DNA of 64,000 bases from Sistotremastrum niveocremeum HHB9708 (GCA_001630475.1 KV419400.1:496940-560939), one strand, 5' to 3'; numbered from the stretch's first letter, positions 47,770-59,453 are shown. Notes: generated by a model not told the origin, from the letters alone. A program made the numbers and translations.

Positions 47770-49368
47770 GAAGTAGAATGTGAGTATTTCGTTACGTCCA
47801 TCTTCTCACTGATCTCCAACCCTGTTTGCTAGAGTTCAGGTATAGCAGAGTCTACACTACTAGATCCGAAATGACCCTGCAGGCCCTTATGTATTTCGCA
47901 TACCCAAAAGTCACGATTGGCACTTTTTCACTCTGAAGTTTCATACCCTCAGTCCGGGCCGAGCTTCTGACTTCAAGTGCGTTACCTCTTGATCCACCGG
48001 GCGCATGTCACAGGAACCGCTCGCGTCTCGCCGTCCCGACTTGATCAGTGATCACGTCTCTCAAACCCTTGGCCTTCTCAGCAATTTATTTCAGTGCGAA
48101 AACAGAACGATTGCTAAATACGATGTGGCGCTTTACCGACCTATCACTACTCCGCAAAATGAACTCGCCACCACCGACATTGATGCAGAATGCCGCAGGC
48201 ATACCAAGAACTTTGATCCAACGCTTGTTACCGTTCATGGTCCGGCCCACTCGGAGCGGTGTGATTTTGGACCACTTTTTCACTGGACGAGACCTGCTCC
48301 AGCACCATACCTCCAAGGCTAGTGTCGTTTCATGAGTGCACAAGCAGCGAAAACCTCATGGGCTTTCGGACGTGAACATTTCGGTCCCGATCACCCTAGC
48401 GACGCGACGGGAAAACATCCCAAAGTGGGTTCACCACATGTGCCTGGTACCTCACTGACGCGCTTTGCTTTGGGTTACAGGTCAGTTTTATTTTCAGGCA
48501 TAGTTCTTTGCGAAAGCTCCTCTGTTCGGGATCAATACAAACGCCCTATACCGCAACAACCGCACGTGTGCTGTGGCTCATGCTGACTTTCCTGATCAGT
48601 TAATGTATACAACCTCCTATGAACGGCCTATCGATGCCTGCCCCATCAAATCTTAATGCACAAGACTAGCAAGCTTCGAAACCCCTTTCCTGGCCGAGTC
48701 GGCGTACCTCTGTCTGATCAGCAAATCATACCGCTACTGCATATATCTCTGCGCAAATTGCATCAAGAGGTGGTGCTAGTCTTTATGACCCTGTGAACGA
48801 CACCCCGGACATACCACTTCCGTTTCGACATCAGAGAGGCGAGCCTGAATGATCATATTCGGTTTTGATGGATGTACCTGGGATTGGCCAGTTCAGTAAA
48901 TTCGGGGAAAGATCGTGACCAAAGTGTGCCGCACTTTGATCCTGCAATAGCGGAGGGTTTGATCCGGCTGAGGACCAAATTCAAGGCGTCTAATATCCTC
49001 GTGTGATCCCAGGGCCTGGGTATGATCTCGACGGAAAGAACAGGATCAGCAACTCCACGCAGGATTTGCGAGCTTCGAAATCCCTCAGTCGTGAGCTCAA
49101 GGCTGTGTTTATCCTTATGTAAGTTCGGACAAGACGCCTAGCAACTAGGAAACAACAAGGCATGGACAAAAAGCTTTTCGTTCATAAACAGGTAGATCAT
49201 AATGACAAAAGTTCGAAGGACATGGCGAAAGATGCACACAGAACAAAGGTAATAAGTACGACAAGACAAGACGCAGGAAATAATAGGTTACGAGAACTTG
49301 TCCATCTAACGCAAACGAAGAGTGTCTGATCATGCCATGTGGGAATATGAAGCCTTTCGGGATACCGG
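47770..49368. other. 1.6-kb gap between convergent genes
   Basis: Two convergent genes are normally a few hundred bases apart here, so 1.6 kb is long. Only short overlapping frames occur (105 codons at 48005..48322, 84 codons at 48332..48586). None joins into a recognised protein. I found no terminal repeats. It may hold a decayed gene or a non-coding transcript. Confidence 0.4.
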
Positions 49369-51584
49369 TCAATGTGCTCGAGATGCACTACCCATTACGC
49401 CTCTTACGTCGACTATTGAATACGCCATAGTAGGTGCTGGAGGAGGGCCGACGAAGGACCGCGTTCGTCCGTGTTTTTTGAAGCTTGAAACGCGTGGTGT
49501 TTGTGTGGATTGACGGGATGATGCAAGCGTACGATTCTGGTTGGAGATTCGGCCCGAGAAAGTAGAGGGTGTAGGTGTCATCAGCGTAAGGGTGGACGGG
49601 GTGGACGTATCGAAGGAAGGCGACGACGGGAAGACGAAGAGAGTTTGCGAGGGGGTATAGGCTATTTGCTTGGAAGGAGGAAATGTTGGCGCCGATGACA
49701 TTGTGACGGGCATCTTGGGAAAGGCTTGTAAGGGGAGGGCGGATGGTGGAGGTTTTGTATGGCGAGTGCGGGGCATTGGCATGGCATGATCAGAGTCTTC
49801 GTTATGATGAATAGGTTCTTGAGGGTGGTGCAATGATTGCACTTTGGGTACACTGTGGATAGGCGCTGTCGCAGGCCCTGGCGAACTAGGGACAGTGGGA
49901 AGGACGCTTACCAGCGGCGGGGGTCTTTTCTTCGGAGCTTTTGGTTTGCTAACCCCAGCAAAATTCTTGGGGGAGGAGTGTCCAGAAGGCGCAGAAAAAG
50001 TTTGTCGCGACGCGGGAGCGGAGGAAGTCGGTATGACCAGTAACGGTGGCGGTGAAGTACGCAATCGACCACCCGCCGACGGCGGAAGAGAAAGCGTGGC
50101 TCTAGGCGTTTCTTTGCCCAATAGCGACTGTGGTTCCTCCTGAGGCTTTGTCCCGAACATATGGACGTCCTCGTCGGTGTCGGCGGTATCAGGTGAGAAC
50201 CGGCTGGCCCCTCGCCCGCCGCTTCGACCTCGATCGTCAGAATCATCCTCATCTTCCTCTAACAAATCCTCGCTCAATATAGAGCTTTGGGTAGTGAGGT
50301 TGGAGCTAATTGATCCCGTGCGATGTCGGCTACCAAGGGCGTAACGGTTTCGCCACGCAGGACCCATTCCTACACCGGAACCAGTACTCGGGCCCAAGGA
50401 TGACTGCGATCCCAAAGACGAGTTGGACGCTTTTTTGGCAACGATCCTATCCTCCATCTCTTGATCCAAAGCCCTCGCTTCCCGGATGTAAGCCATGTCA
50501 TCCTTCTCGTCGTCGCCCGGGCTTCCCATATCATCCTCTTCCATTGCCATTCTCCGACGACTCCATTCCTCGTCATCTTCCGCCGCAAGGGAAGAACGAT
50601 CAGAAGGGGTGGGAGACCCTGTACGATGGAAAGTCCGTTCGTAATCCAGTAACTGGTATATCAGACTGGCAGAAATACGATGAGGGGCATCAAAATACTA
50701 GAAACGTGATTGACGCACGACATGTTTGGACCGACCCATTTGCTCTTATCCTTGACGAATGCGTAAGCGCCGTGCATACCAGCACTCTTGAGCGCCCAAA
50801 TTTCAGGGGGTACCGTAGGCAGGGAAAGAGCAGCCGCACGCATCACGAGCGCTATTGCCAAAGTGGCAGAGCGAGAAACTCCGCACTGACAGCTTTAAAG
50901 GGAAGAAGAAGATTGGTTTTGATTAGGAAATCAAGAAATGATGGAATTTTAGTGAAGGACGCACTGAATGATAACACCATCGCCGCGGTCCAGCGCTTGA
51001 TCCACAAAGGCCATGGCTGCGGGAAACCCCTCACGAACCAGGTCTGTTTGGCCGTGAGACCAGGGTAGTTTGAGATAATGCATACCGGGACGGCCGGTCT
51101 GGGGGTGGGGTGGGTAATACGTTCCCGTCGTCTCATGCGAAGCCTTGGAGAGGTCCGAAGTAGATGCTGTCATCCGCAAAGATGCAACCAACGAGTCGAA
51201 GGGTGACGAGACTTCCTTGGCTACATTGAGGATAGCTCGTATACCCCTTGATATCAGGGAGGGCCAATCACGGACGTTTTCTTCTGCTCCTAGCCAGATG
51301 CCAGGCAGAATCTGCACCGGACCGTCGATGTAAGGGGCGGAAGGCGACTCTGCTTCGTCTCTCCGATGCAAAGCAGCTGAAACCGAGGGAGCAGGAAGAG
51401 ACATGGTTGATGGGCGTTTTCGAGCAACTCGGCCAATTTGGGTGACTGGCGAGTCTGGTGGAATTGCAGACATTGGAGATGCAGTGGAGGCGTCCGAGAC
51501 GGTAGGCAAAGTAAGAGACAGCTTCTTCAAATTTCGGCCAGGGCGCGGAGGCCCAACAACGGGTCGAGGGTCGTTAAAAGACAT
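49369..51584 (-). CDS. MSG5: MSG5-like dual-specificity MAP kinase phosphatase
   Basis: Three exons on the minus strand: 50965..51584, 50719..50892, 49369..50665, giving 696 residues. The N-terminal 75 residues are Ser/Pro-rich and could hold a MAPK-docking motif (PGRNLKKLSLTLP). The phosphatase domain starts at about residue 90 (VQILPGIWLGAEENVRDWPS). The active site at residues 207-214 reads HCQCGVSR, complete only when the intron is cut at 50893-50964. The general acid is probably the Asp in RDWPSL or nearby. SKWVGPNMSLIYQLLDYE closes the domain. The long tail is disordered, acidic and Ser-rich. Msg5-type phosphatases inactivate cell-wall-integrity and pheromone MAP kinases. Confidence 0.9.
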
Positions 51585-51879
51585 GACCGTGGGCGTGAAA
51601 TGGCGAGCTTAAGCTCAAATGAGAACGACGACGACGAGGGGAAGATGGAAGAGGTGCGACGAGCCTGCGTGCACAACGAGAGAGTTGGCGGGGGATAAGA
51701 ACTGGGGCAAACAAGGGCAAACAGTTCGATATGAGAGCAACCGATCAAAAACGGACCAAAGCACAATAAGGAGCAAGAACCAATTTACCGCCGTGACTTC
51801 CAAATAAGGAAATTAGGGCCAAAGCTGCGTGATTGGCGCCCGTCGAGGTTGTGTGCGGCGTGACTTCGGGTAAACGGAC

Positions 51880-52932
51880 ATGGCACTGCAAGTCTACGTC
51901 CGTGGCCACGAAGAGCGGACGACACCGAAACAACATACAGTGTACAGGATAGAGGTCCAGGCGAGCGTCAGGTCATGGACAATCTTCCACAGATACTCAG
52001 AGTTCGTCGACCTCGACACTGAGCTCACCAAGAGCACAGCCTCGCCACCTCCTGCTCCCCTGCCACCAAAGCACACCTTTTCATTACGTCGGACCATCGC
52101 CCAAAGCGAGTCTATTCTCGAAGAGCGCAGATCAGGGCTCGAGGCTTATCTCAGAGCCATCGTCGCCAGCAAGAATCCTGTATGGAGAGACTCGTTCGCC
52201 TTCCGAGATTTCCTCAGCATCCCCATCTCCAAACAGTCAGCAGATCCAAACTCTCCAGCCCAGTTCTCTTCCACGTCTTGGATCGATGAGCATGCTGACC
52301 TCACATCTCTCCTGCGCGATGCGCGTGCTGATCTCAATAAGCGCGACGCTCTTCTCGACAAGGGCGATCCCACATCATCTCACTCAGCAAATGTTCAAGC
52401 AAAGAAGAAGCTCGCCGCCGTGCTCCTTCGGATCACTCCTCTCGAAAAGGGGCTCGAAAGCCTTGCAAAGTCCGGCCTAAGCGATGGGGAAATTCAGAGA
52501 AGAACCGAGATGACTGCCAGACTTCGTGACGAATGCGACAAGCTGGGCAAAATGGTCGTCGCAGCGCGACAGGCTTCCAAATACGCCGGTCCCGCACTCT
52601 CCGCTGACCGTGAGCAGTTGCTCTCTGGTGCCAATCCAAACCCTTCCTCCCGCCCATTCGCACGAGTGTTTGGTCAGGGTCCTGCAGAAACATCTGCGAC
52701 TCGTCCCTTGGACGATCCAGGTCTCCTTCAGCTCCAGAAAATGCAGATGGATCAGCAAGACGAACAGCTCGATGAGCTCACTGCCATACTACGTCGGCAG
52801 AAGAATCTAGGGATCGTGATCAGCGAGGAAATCGCCAGTCAGATCGAGTTGCTCGATGACCTCAATGACAACGTGGATAGGGTTGGTGGGAAATTGACTT
52901 CCGCGAAGAAGCAGCTGAACAGATTAGATTAA
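51880..52932 (+). CDS. VAM7: VAM7-like PX-domain Qc-SNARE
   Basis: One exon of 350 residues, with no intron, which is rare in this window. The PX domain covers about residues 1-110: HTVYRIEVQASVRSWTIFHR with YSEFVDLDTEL, the PI3P-binding Arg in the RRYSEF-type motif, and LPPKHTFSLRR. The middle is helical. The SNARE motif covers about 285-348 (MQMDQQDEQLDELTAILRRQ, then IASQIELLDDLNDNVDRVGG), with a central Gln that fits layer zero. There is no transmembrane anchor, as in Vam7. It acts at vacuole homotypic fusion with HOPS. Confidence 0.92.
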   Translation: MALQVYVRGHEERTTPKQHTVYRIEVQASVRSWTIFHRYSEFVDLDTELTKSTASPPPAPLPPKHTFSLRRTIAQSESILEERRSGLEAYLRAIVASKNPVWRDSFAFRDFLSIPISKQSADPNSPAQFSSTSWIDEHADLTSLLRDARADLNKRDALLDKGDPTSSHSANVQAKKKLAAVLLRITPLEKGLESLAKSGLSDGEIQRRTEMTARLRDECDKLGKMVVAARQASKYAGPALSADREQLLSGANPNPSSRPFARVFGQGPAETSATRPLDDPGLLQLQKMQMDQQDEQLDELTAILRRQKNLGIVISEEIASQIELLDDLNDNVDRVGGKLTSAKKQLNRLD

Positions 52933-53058
52933 CTCTTTTCGGATTTTCCTCGAGTTCCTTTGTATTCTGGTTCCGTGCGGCATACGATCATGTATCAATG
53001 GGTTCTTTCATACAGTTATAATTACACACGTGTACAGTCGTTAGTAGGAAAAGCGTGA

Positions 53059-55072
53059 TCATAATGCGAACACTTCAGTGTGGACTGCCACACCCCCTGT
53101 GCTCCTCTGCTGTGCTAATGATAAAGATGCCACAGTGTTCAACGCCTCGGTTGTCAGGGACTCGGGTCCACTAACAGCTAACGCGATACCTCCACCTTCC
53201 GAATCTGATAGCAAAGGTTCCAACATGCGCATCACGGAAGGTTTTTCGATCACAACGTCACAATTTGGGATCGAGGGCACACTTTCTGGGTCGCATAAAC
53301 ACGTGACGAATACCGTGATGTGGAGTTGAACGCTTGAATCCTTAGCTAGAGTAGCGATGTCTCTTAGCATTGGTGCGAACCAGAAAAGAGCACCTAAACC
53401 CATCGATCAGAGATCTGGAAGGTTCCCTGTAACAGCTAAGACTGACCGAAAGATCTGATACACCACGCAAATTCGATGCGAGTCGTTTTCTCTCCACCTT
53501 TTCGGCCAAGCTTCACGATCCGCCCGACCAGGTCGTCCAGGATGCCGAGAGTAAATGTAGCCCCGGACCCCCCAGCCACAAGCAACGCTTGTTCATACTC
53601 TCCTGCATCAATGGTCGACCCGCCATAAGGGCCGTCAACCATGACGACGACTCTTGCAGACGACTTCTCTTTATCACTCATAGCATGAGCATTGAGTGCT
53701 TTCGACCAATCACCACAAACGCGTGCGCCGAGAACAAGAGAACCGCGTTGGGTAGAGCTGAAACAAGACACAGAGGACGGCGCGTTGAGAATAGTCAAGG
53801 GATGAGACTCGAAAATCCGGCCTGAGAAGAAAACTCGAAGCCGAACGTGTTGACCTGCAATCCAACCGCCGTCGCAATTCTCGACCTTGACCTACGACAA
53901 ATCAGCGGGGGGAGAAATAGGGAAGTAGACGAGACTGACAATAGTCATTTGATTGTCCGGGGCGTCCAGCACAGCATCTTTAATGCGATAGCGAAGCATG
54001 CGGACGAGGACGTCAAGGCCATAGAAGGCTATTGGCGGATATATCCATGGGATTGAATAGGGGGTGTGATAATTAACCACGACAAAGAACGTAACAACCG
54101 CGACGATGCTGAAGACGTTAGTAAGTGAACGGCTCTCTGAAATAATATGAAGAAACACTCACTGGAAGAAAAAGAAGAGTTGATAAGCATATTGGCGGAC
54201 AGGTTTCAAAGATGTGAGGACGATAATGCCCAAGAGAGCATATGCAATGACGCCAAGGGTTTCTTTCGTGGATCCAATGATTTGGACGTTGTATATCAAG
54301 TGATTTCTGATCCACAAACTGCCATGGATGGTCGCAGACAGGAACATCCCTCTACCACCCCAACGGTGAATGAAATTGAGTTTCTCGTACCCTTGACCAA
54401 GAAGCAAGGTAAGGATACTGTTTTTGGTGGCAAACGCAAAAACGAGAGGAAGTTGTGCTAGAGCAATGAAGCCTGTCCATAATATATCAGCGAAACCAAG
54501 AATAAGGTGTGCCAGCGCAGGAGATGTACCTGCTCGATTCGGATTATCCGTCAGAGGTGCCCGCATCACAATGCATACAACTAATATTGCCATATATGCA
54601 ACGAGAATAATCACTATCACAGGTTCAACAGCTATGCACACATTAAAGACAGTATCACTCACGTTGCCCCAAGTCGAGACTCAATCCTGGCAGCGTCCAA
54701 AAGAGAAATGACCGCAATTTGGCGGCTGTTCCTATACTAGAAGACAGAGATTTCCTTCGGTGATTTGGAAAGCCTTTCTCGTCTACTGTATTCACGGGTT
54801 GGTAATACTTTCCGTATAGATCTTCCCATATCCCAAGACCTTGCCATGCCCGTCCGCTGCGGATGGATCTGTACAGATATGGCGCAGAAAACGCTGCCAG
54901 AACAGCAACGAGTCCTGTCCATGCAACGGTGAAGTGGATCTGCCATGGGGGGTCTAGTGCATAAGTGCTGCGATAAACAAAGCCGAAGTCAGCGAAGCCT
55001 CTCGAACGCTTGCAAGCCTGCTGACTTGTAAATCTGGAACTGGGTAGGGATTGCAGGGGGGGCATCGGCCAT
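53059..55072 (-). CDS. Ferric/cupric reductase transmembrane component (FRE family)
   Basis: Seven exons on the minus strand: 55026..55072, 54663..54967, 54530..54613, 54163..54472, 53940..54108, 53447..53891, 53059..53393, giving 564 residues. The N-terminal helix is IHFTVAWTGLVAVLAAFSAP. The reductase core begins NPNRAGFIALAQLPLVFAFA and continues KLNFIHRWGGRGMFLSATIH, holding haem-ligand His residues. FAD binding is shown by HPLTI in ESHPLTILNA, and NADPH binding by LVAGGSGATFTLGIL and AVSGPESL. The enzyme reduces extracellular Fe(III) and Cu(II) with cytosolic NADPH at the plasma membrane. The intron at 54473-54529 is 57 bases without stops. It heads a same-strand run with BIM1 and CTR. 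Confidence 0.93.
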
Positions 55073-55232
55073 GACAGAAGAGATACAAGGGCAGGAGATG
55101 ATCTCCTTCAATGGACGCCAATGTAGTAAGTGGGAGTAAGAGGCAGGGGAAGACGGGGCCGTCGGACTCTGAAGGAAAGGCAACCGGCGCCTCTTCGGTC
55201 TTTATTGATCGGTGTTGTCATCCTGCCGTAAT

Positions 55233-55255
55233 AGGAAACGGTGAAAAACTTTTTT
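55233..55255 (-). promoter_or_regulatory. Shared promoter element, FRE copy
   Basis: On the minus strand this reads AAAAAAGTTTTTCAC, then C, GTTT, C, CT. It lies about 161-183 bases upstream of the reductase start. The BIM1 promoter carries the same element with 21 of 23 positions identical. No other long sequence is shared by eye between the two promoters. Confidence 0.65.
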
Positions 55256-55502
55256 CTGTTTCGACCACCTCGTGGGGATATTTCATAACAAGCTAAGACC
55301 AGTATGGCGTTTCCCTGTGTCAGATGAGCTTCAGCGGTCAACCGTAGTTCCATATCCCGAGCCAGGCGTCTGGCTCTTGCTTCTCGAAATCCACGCCGAG
55401 ACTTCATCTTTTTTAGATTTTTGCTTTGCGTCGAGCCCTCAGAATGTCCTAGTCTTAATCTCGGAATTCAAGTATTCAGAATTCAAGGAGGTCATCCTAT
55501 TT

Positions 55503-56323
55503 TTACAAGAGATAGGCAGATGCAGCCAATAAAAATGATCCTACAAGAGAAATACTACTAATCGTCATTGACATATCGCTTCCACTCGCCGACTTGCCAC
55601 TAGCGGTAGGAGCTGAAGTGCTACTAGACGACGAACTCGTAGTACTCGGGGCACTTGCAATATTGGCGCAGGTAATATTGGATTCAATTGCACCCTTTGG
55701 CACCGTGAAGCCTTGAACAAGGGTCACATCGGCACACTGGATGTCTCTTTAGTTTATCTCATCTTTGAATAGTAAAACCTACGTACCTGGTACAAAGTGC
55801 CGTCACCGCCATCATAAATGATGAGAATGGTGGCGTCGGTCCCATTGGTTGCGCCGGATATGTTGAGAGAAGAGATGTCGACGTTATAGCAAGCCGGTCC
55901 CTCCGGAATCTGATTGAAGCCTACTAATGGGGGGTACGTAGTCCCAGAAGACGTTGTGTTGAATTGAGAAAAGGTGGTCGGGTTATCAATACCAACAGCG
56001 ACCTCAATAAGCACTGTTTGAGATTAGCTTCCGGTACGTGAATTTACAGTAGAAGGTATACCTGTAGCAGTCGTATGAAAACTGGATATTTGTATTTGAG
56101 CAGGTCCCAGGGGAAACTCGGTGCGATTGGTGACATTGTTAAATCCACCTACAAAGAGAAATCATTACGCGGAAAACAAGAATAGATGATAGAATTTACC
56201 ACATATAGGAGTGACTTCGGCGTCATCATCGAAACCACGAGTCTGCGGATATTGCAGGGTGAAATGTGCTTGCGCTGCACTGGCGAGGAAGGAAGCCGCG
56301 ATGAGACCAGATGTGAACTTCAT
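55503..56323 (-). CDS. BIM1: BIM1-like (X325, LPMO-fold) GPI-anchored copper protein
   Basis: Four exons on the minus strand: 56200..56323, 56062..56148, 55787..56013, 55503..55736, giving 223 residues. A signal peptide (MKFTSGLIAASFLASAAQA) would be cut to expose His20, the N-terminal Cu ligand of the histidine-brace fold. The mature start HFTLQYPQTRGFDDD and the conserved CGGFNNVTNRTEFP are X325/Bim1 hallmarks. Cysteines at the CGG, in GPACYN, in QCADVT and in ITCANI can form two disulphides. A Ser/Thr-rich linker and hydrophobic tail follow, as for a GPI anchor. Cryptococcus Bim1 helps Ctr1 take up copper under scarcity. N-glycosylation sites are frequent. Confidence 0.93.
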
Positions 56324-56445
56324 TGCTTGAAACTGTGAATGCGCAAAGAGCCAAGCAGGTGATGGTACCGAGAGTGTGGTTGTGGTGGTAAAGCAGTTTT
56401 AAAGCCGTTGTTGTTTGGCTACAGTTGCTTGGCTCTGTGTGGTGC

Positions 56446-56469
56446 GAGCAAACAGTGAAAAACTTTTTT
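56446..56469 (-). promoter_or_regulatory. Shared promoter element, BIM1 copy, with a TTTGCTC copper motif
   Basis: On the minus strand 56447-56469 reads AAAAAAGTTTTTCAC, then T, GTTT, G, CT. It continues to C at 56446, so that positions 56446-56452 are TTTGCTC, the core of the yeast Mac1 copper-response element. It stands 123-146 bases upstream of the BIM1 start. Confidence 0.6.
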
Positions 56470-56728
56470 TCGCAATTTTTCCATGGACCCTCCGATCGGC
56501 TTTGCAACATCTCCTATCTGTTTCACATCATCTGACCCACTCAGAGTTGCTGCCGGAAGGAATAGTACCTTGCTTTTGATGCGTCATTTACAGCTTACCC
56601 GATCGCTAGTCGTCCTTGGGCATTTGTGCAAAGCGATGTGTCGACTTCAACGTTTGAAATACGAATACGAAAAACATTTTCATAAAACTACAGCATACTG
56701 GACAGAGATACAAAGCTTCTTCGGAAGG

Positions 56729-57472
56729 CTAATGAAGGTGGGCCGCGAGTGCCGCATAACGCCCAAAGATGATTTCTCCCACCCCGAGGCCAACGACAAT
56801 CGAGATCAGGAACCCCGCTTGAAAAGTCCTAGCCCAGGCAGACAGAGATTAGCGAAATTACTACATGAGGGATAGAACAGATATCCACTTACATGACTGC
56901 TAACATTAGAGCATATCCAAGAGCCGCTTGAGCCGCGTGGATGATACCACGAGCGATGTCGTGAGCAGGAATGAACGGCGCCATGGTGCGAAGCGCCGCA
57001 ATGCGGCCTTCAGCGGGACGTGTTGCGTTATTGAGCTTCGGCAGAGATTCGATTTCGGTTTGGCTTTCCTTTTCGTTAACGGAAGTGGCCGCGTTACTGA
57101 TACCGGCAATGCGGGCGGCGACAATGGCGCTACTCCTTCATGGGAACAGTCAACGTGAGATACAGGGAAGGACCACCACGGACTGGCTTACCGTCGCCTC
57201 CAGTATGCCTCCATCACGCCTCGCATTGCAGCAAGCCAACGTTCAATGATGGCCAACATGAACAAGCCGATACAGGCACCGGCAAGTGCACCTTTGGATT
57301 GTGGAACCCATGCACTGAACCACAACGAATCCCCCAGACTGAAATGCATCCAGGGCATCATCATCCCGCCCGATGTCATTCCTCCCATGTCATCCATGCC
57401 ATCCGACGACATATCAGGATCCATCTGAGCAGCAACGCCCAAAAAAAGCAGAGGGAGGAGAGCGATCGACAT
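56729..57472 (-). CDS. CTR-family high-affinity copper transporter
   Basis: Three exons on the minus strand: 57192..57472, 56893..57129, 56729..56828, giving 205 residues. After a signal-like start (MSIALLPLLFLGVAAQ) comes a Met-rich ectodomain (MDPDMSSDGMDDMGGM, TSGGMMMPWMHFS) that would bind Cu(I). The first membrane helix (GALAGACIGLFMLAIIERW) follows. The basic/polar cytosolic loop then precedes AALGYALMLAVMTFQAGFLI (Met-containing helix 2) and SIVVGLGVGEIIFGRY (helix 3 with its GxxxG packing motif). CTR proteins are trimers that import Cu(I). It lies 405 bases upstream of BIM1 on the same strand, each with its own promoter. Confidence 0.93.
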
Positions 57473-58682
57473 GATATGGAGAGGTTGGGAGCGAAGTACG
57501 GAGTGTGGACGTGACGGTGAAGATGAAAAGAGTTGTTTGGTCGTGCTTATCGGTTATCATGGGAACTCCTGCTTACCTAAACATTGCCTTGTGCGATGGC
57601 CAGATAAAACTCCGCTTGGGCTTCTATTAAATTGCAGAATTGGTGTGTAATGCAATTCACTGGGGAGGGTTTCCGAAGATGATGTACGAGTCGGCGGGTT
57701 GATTCAGCAACATTCGAGTGTGCGCTGCTTAAGACGAAAGGGCACTGCAAATCGGGACCAAAACGCCACCAGCGAGAGGACTATGGGGACATCAACTCGA
57801 TGCAATTAGACGGCTTCAGCTAACAATAGCACCCAGTAAGAAAATTAGAGGGACGAAAGTTGATGAATTAGAACGGTGGGTTCTCGGGGCATGGTGGTGA
57901 GGGCAATGGGGATTTGTGGCGAAACTTCGGGAAAGTTTGCAAGATGATAAGGGCGAATACAATTCAGTAGAGTTTCATGAGGACTGCGCTCTCACTGTCC
58001 CAAATTGTAGACGCCGTCGACAGATGAACGATGAGATAAGACTATCAGAGAGGGGTTAACGTACGACAGAGCACGGGTAGCAGTAGATGACGGGAGCAAG
58101 AGCTCGACAGAGTGAACAAACGAGAGACCTGGTCAAAGAAGTCGTCGTGGAGCGATTGAGGTCACCATGCTATAAGAGAGACGATTCATCCTATGAGAAA
58201 TGCGGCCAACGATTGAGGGTTAGGGAGTAGTAGAATAACGCGCATGCAGCAGAGCCGGTCTGGGTTAATTGAGACGAGCAAGACGAAGGGAAGCGGATGT
58301 CGATGAGTGTCGGTGGCATGCGTCAATACTTGGAGGTGAGTGCGAGCAATGAGCACATGTGGCAACGACAGCCAACGAGTCCAGGGTTCATGAGGCAACG
58401 CTCTCACCGAGACTACGTCGACGTCGAAGGCAGTGTCTCAGATGATGTCGGACCTTTTGAAATGGAACGTTTAGGACGAGAAAGAGGACGAGATCGTTTG
58501 TGCGAAGGGACACTGGATCTTGCGAAATGATGGGAGCAAGAAACAAGAGCAACAGGGCCTGAATGCGTGAGCTGTTTTCGCGCACATGAGGCTTTTACCT
58601 GATTGGCTAAAAATTGCTCATCCGCTTAGGTCAGCAATCCACGTAAGCGCTCTCTTTCACGTGACATCGCTCATCCACTGAC
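57473..58682. promoter_or_regulatory. 1.2-kb divergent region CTR / rhodanese
   Basis: Two promoters must lie here. One open frame of 77 codons (58297..58530) lacks any recognised feature, and the rest is open only in short pieces. I found no copy of the FRE-BIM1 element and no exact TTTGCTC. Confidence 0.4.
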
Positions 58683-59327
58683 ATGTTGCGTTTTGCTGCC
58701 CAAAGAGTCGCCTCTCGAGCATTACGGCCTCAAGCCACTGTTTTCAGAGCAAGGCAATGTCTTGTTGCAAACTTTGGAACCACTATACGTCGTCAGAACG
58801 CCAAAGATCCTAGCAAGCCCGGCGACGCCGTTCTCGAGGAGCACAAGAAGCTTCAATCTGACTGGACTGCTCCTCTGGTACACTATGATACCGTGAAGGC
58901 ATGGTCTGAAAGGCCTTCATTTGTATGTCCCAGAATGCCCATATCAGACGTCATATCATCGGTTTGATCCAGGACGCCTATCTCATTGATGTACGAGAAC
59001 CGGATGAGACCATCCAAGGCATCATTCCCTCAGCTGTCACTCTCCCTCTGTCTGGGATGTCTAAGTCCTTGCATCTGGCCGCGACTGACTTCAAAGCTCA
59101 ACATGGCTACGAGAAACCACTTCCCCATCAGGAAATCATATTCTATTGCAGATCTGGCAAGCGAAGTCAGACTGCAGCCGACATAGCCAGGCGAAATGGC
59201 TATAAAAAGTGAGCATTCATTTCAGATAACTTTTTGTCGCTCATCAGCCTCATCCAGCGTTAAATCATACGATGGGTCTTGGTTGGACTGGGTCAAACGA
59301 GAACAAAGCCCTTCATCATCATCGTAA
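58683..59327 (+). CDS. Mitochondrial single-domain rhodanese
   Basis: Three exons: 58683..58922, 58973..59208, 59258..59327, giving 181 residues. The N-terminus (MLRFAAQRVASRALRPQATV) is a strong mitochondrial presequence. The rhodanese domain covers about 75-172: AYLIDVREPDETIQGIIPSA, then the active loop EIIFYCRSGKRSQTAAD with catalytic Cys, and NVKSYDGSWLDWVKRE at the end. The last part is restored by using the second of two adjacent acceptors (59257). The family moves sulfane sulfur, for example in thiosulfate or hydrogen sulfide metabolism. The substrate cannot be told. Confidence 0.9.
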
Positions 59328-59453
59328 TCGAAAAGTAGTTCATAGTTATCAAGATATGTTAGTACAATACAGTATTGACTTCCAGGCCACGTATCTTCTC
59401 TCCATCGTACCTGTGCTCCTCTCAAGCCAATTCTGCTCTCAAGCCAATTCTGT

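Noticed and set aside
50893-50964. Loss of the active-site His in the MSG5-like phosphatase (Gln-Cys-Gln-Cys-Gly reading)
   Set aside because: Simple joining of open frames suggests Gln, but cutting the intron at ttaaag gives CA|C, which restores HCQCGVSR and keeps the frame.
54632-54662. A 31-base intron in the reductase gene
   Set aside because: An acceptor 18 bases further on (54614) gives a normal 49-base intron and the same frame.
57473-58682. Third copy of the FRE-BIM1 promoter element upstream of CTR
   Set aside because: Only a loose resemblance near 57517 (GGTGAAGATGAAAAG); not close enough to claim.
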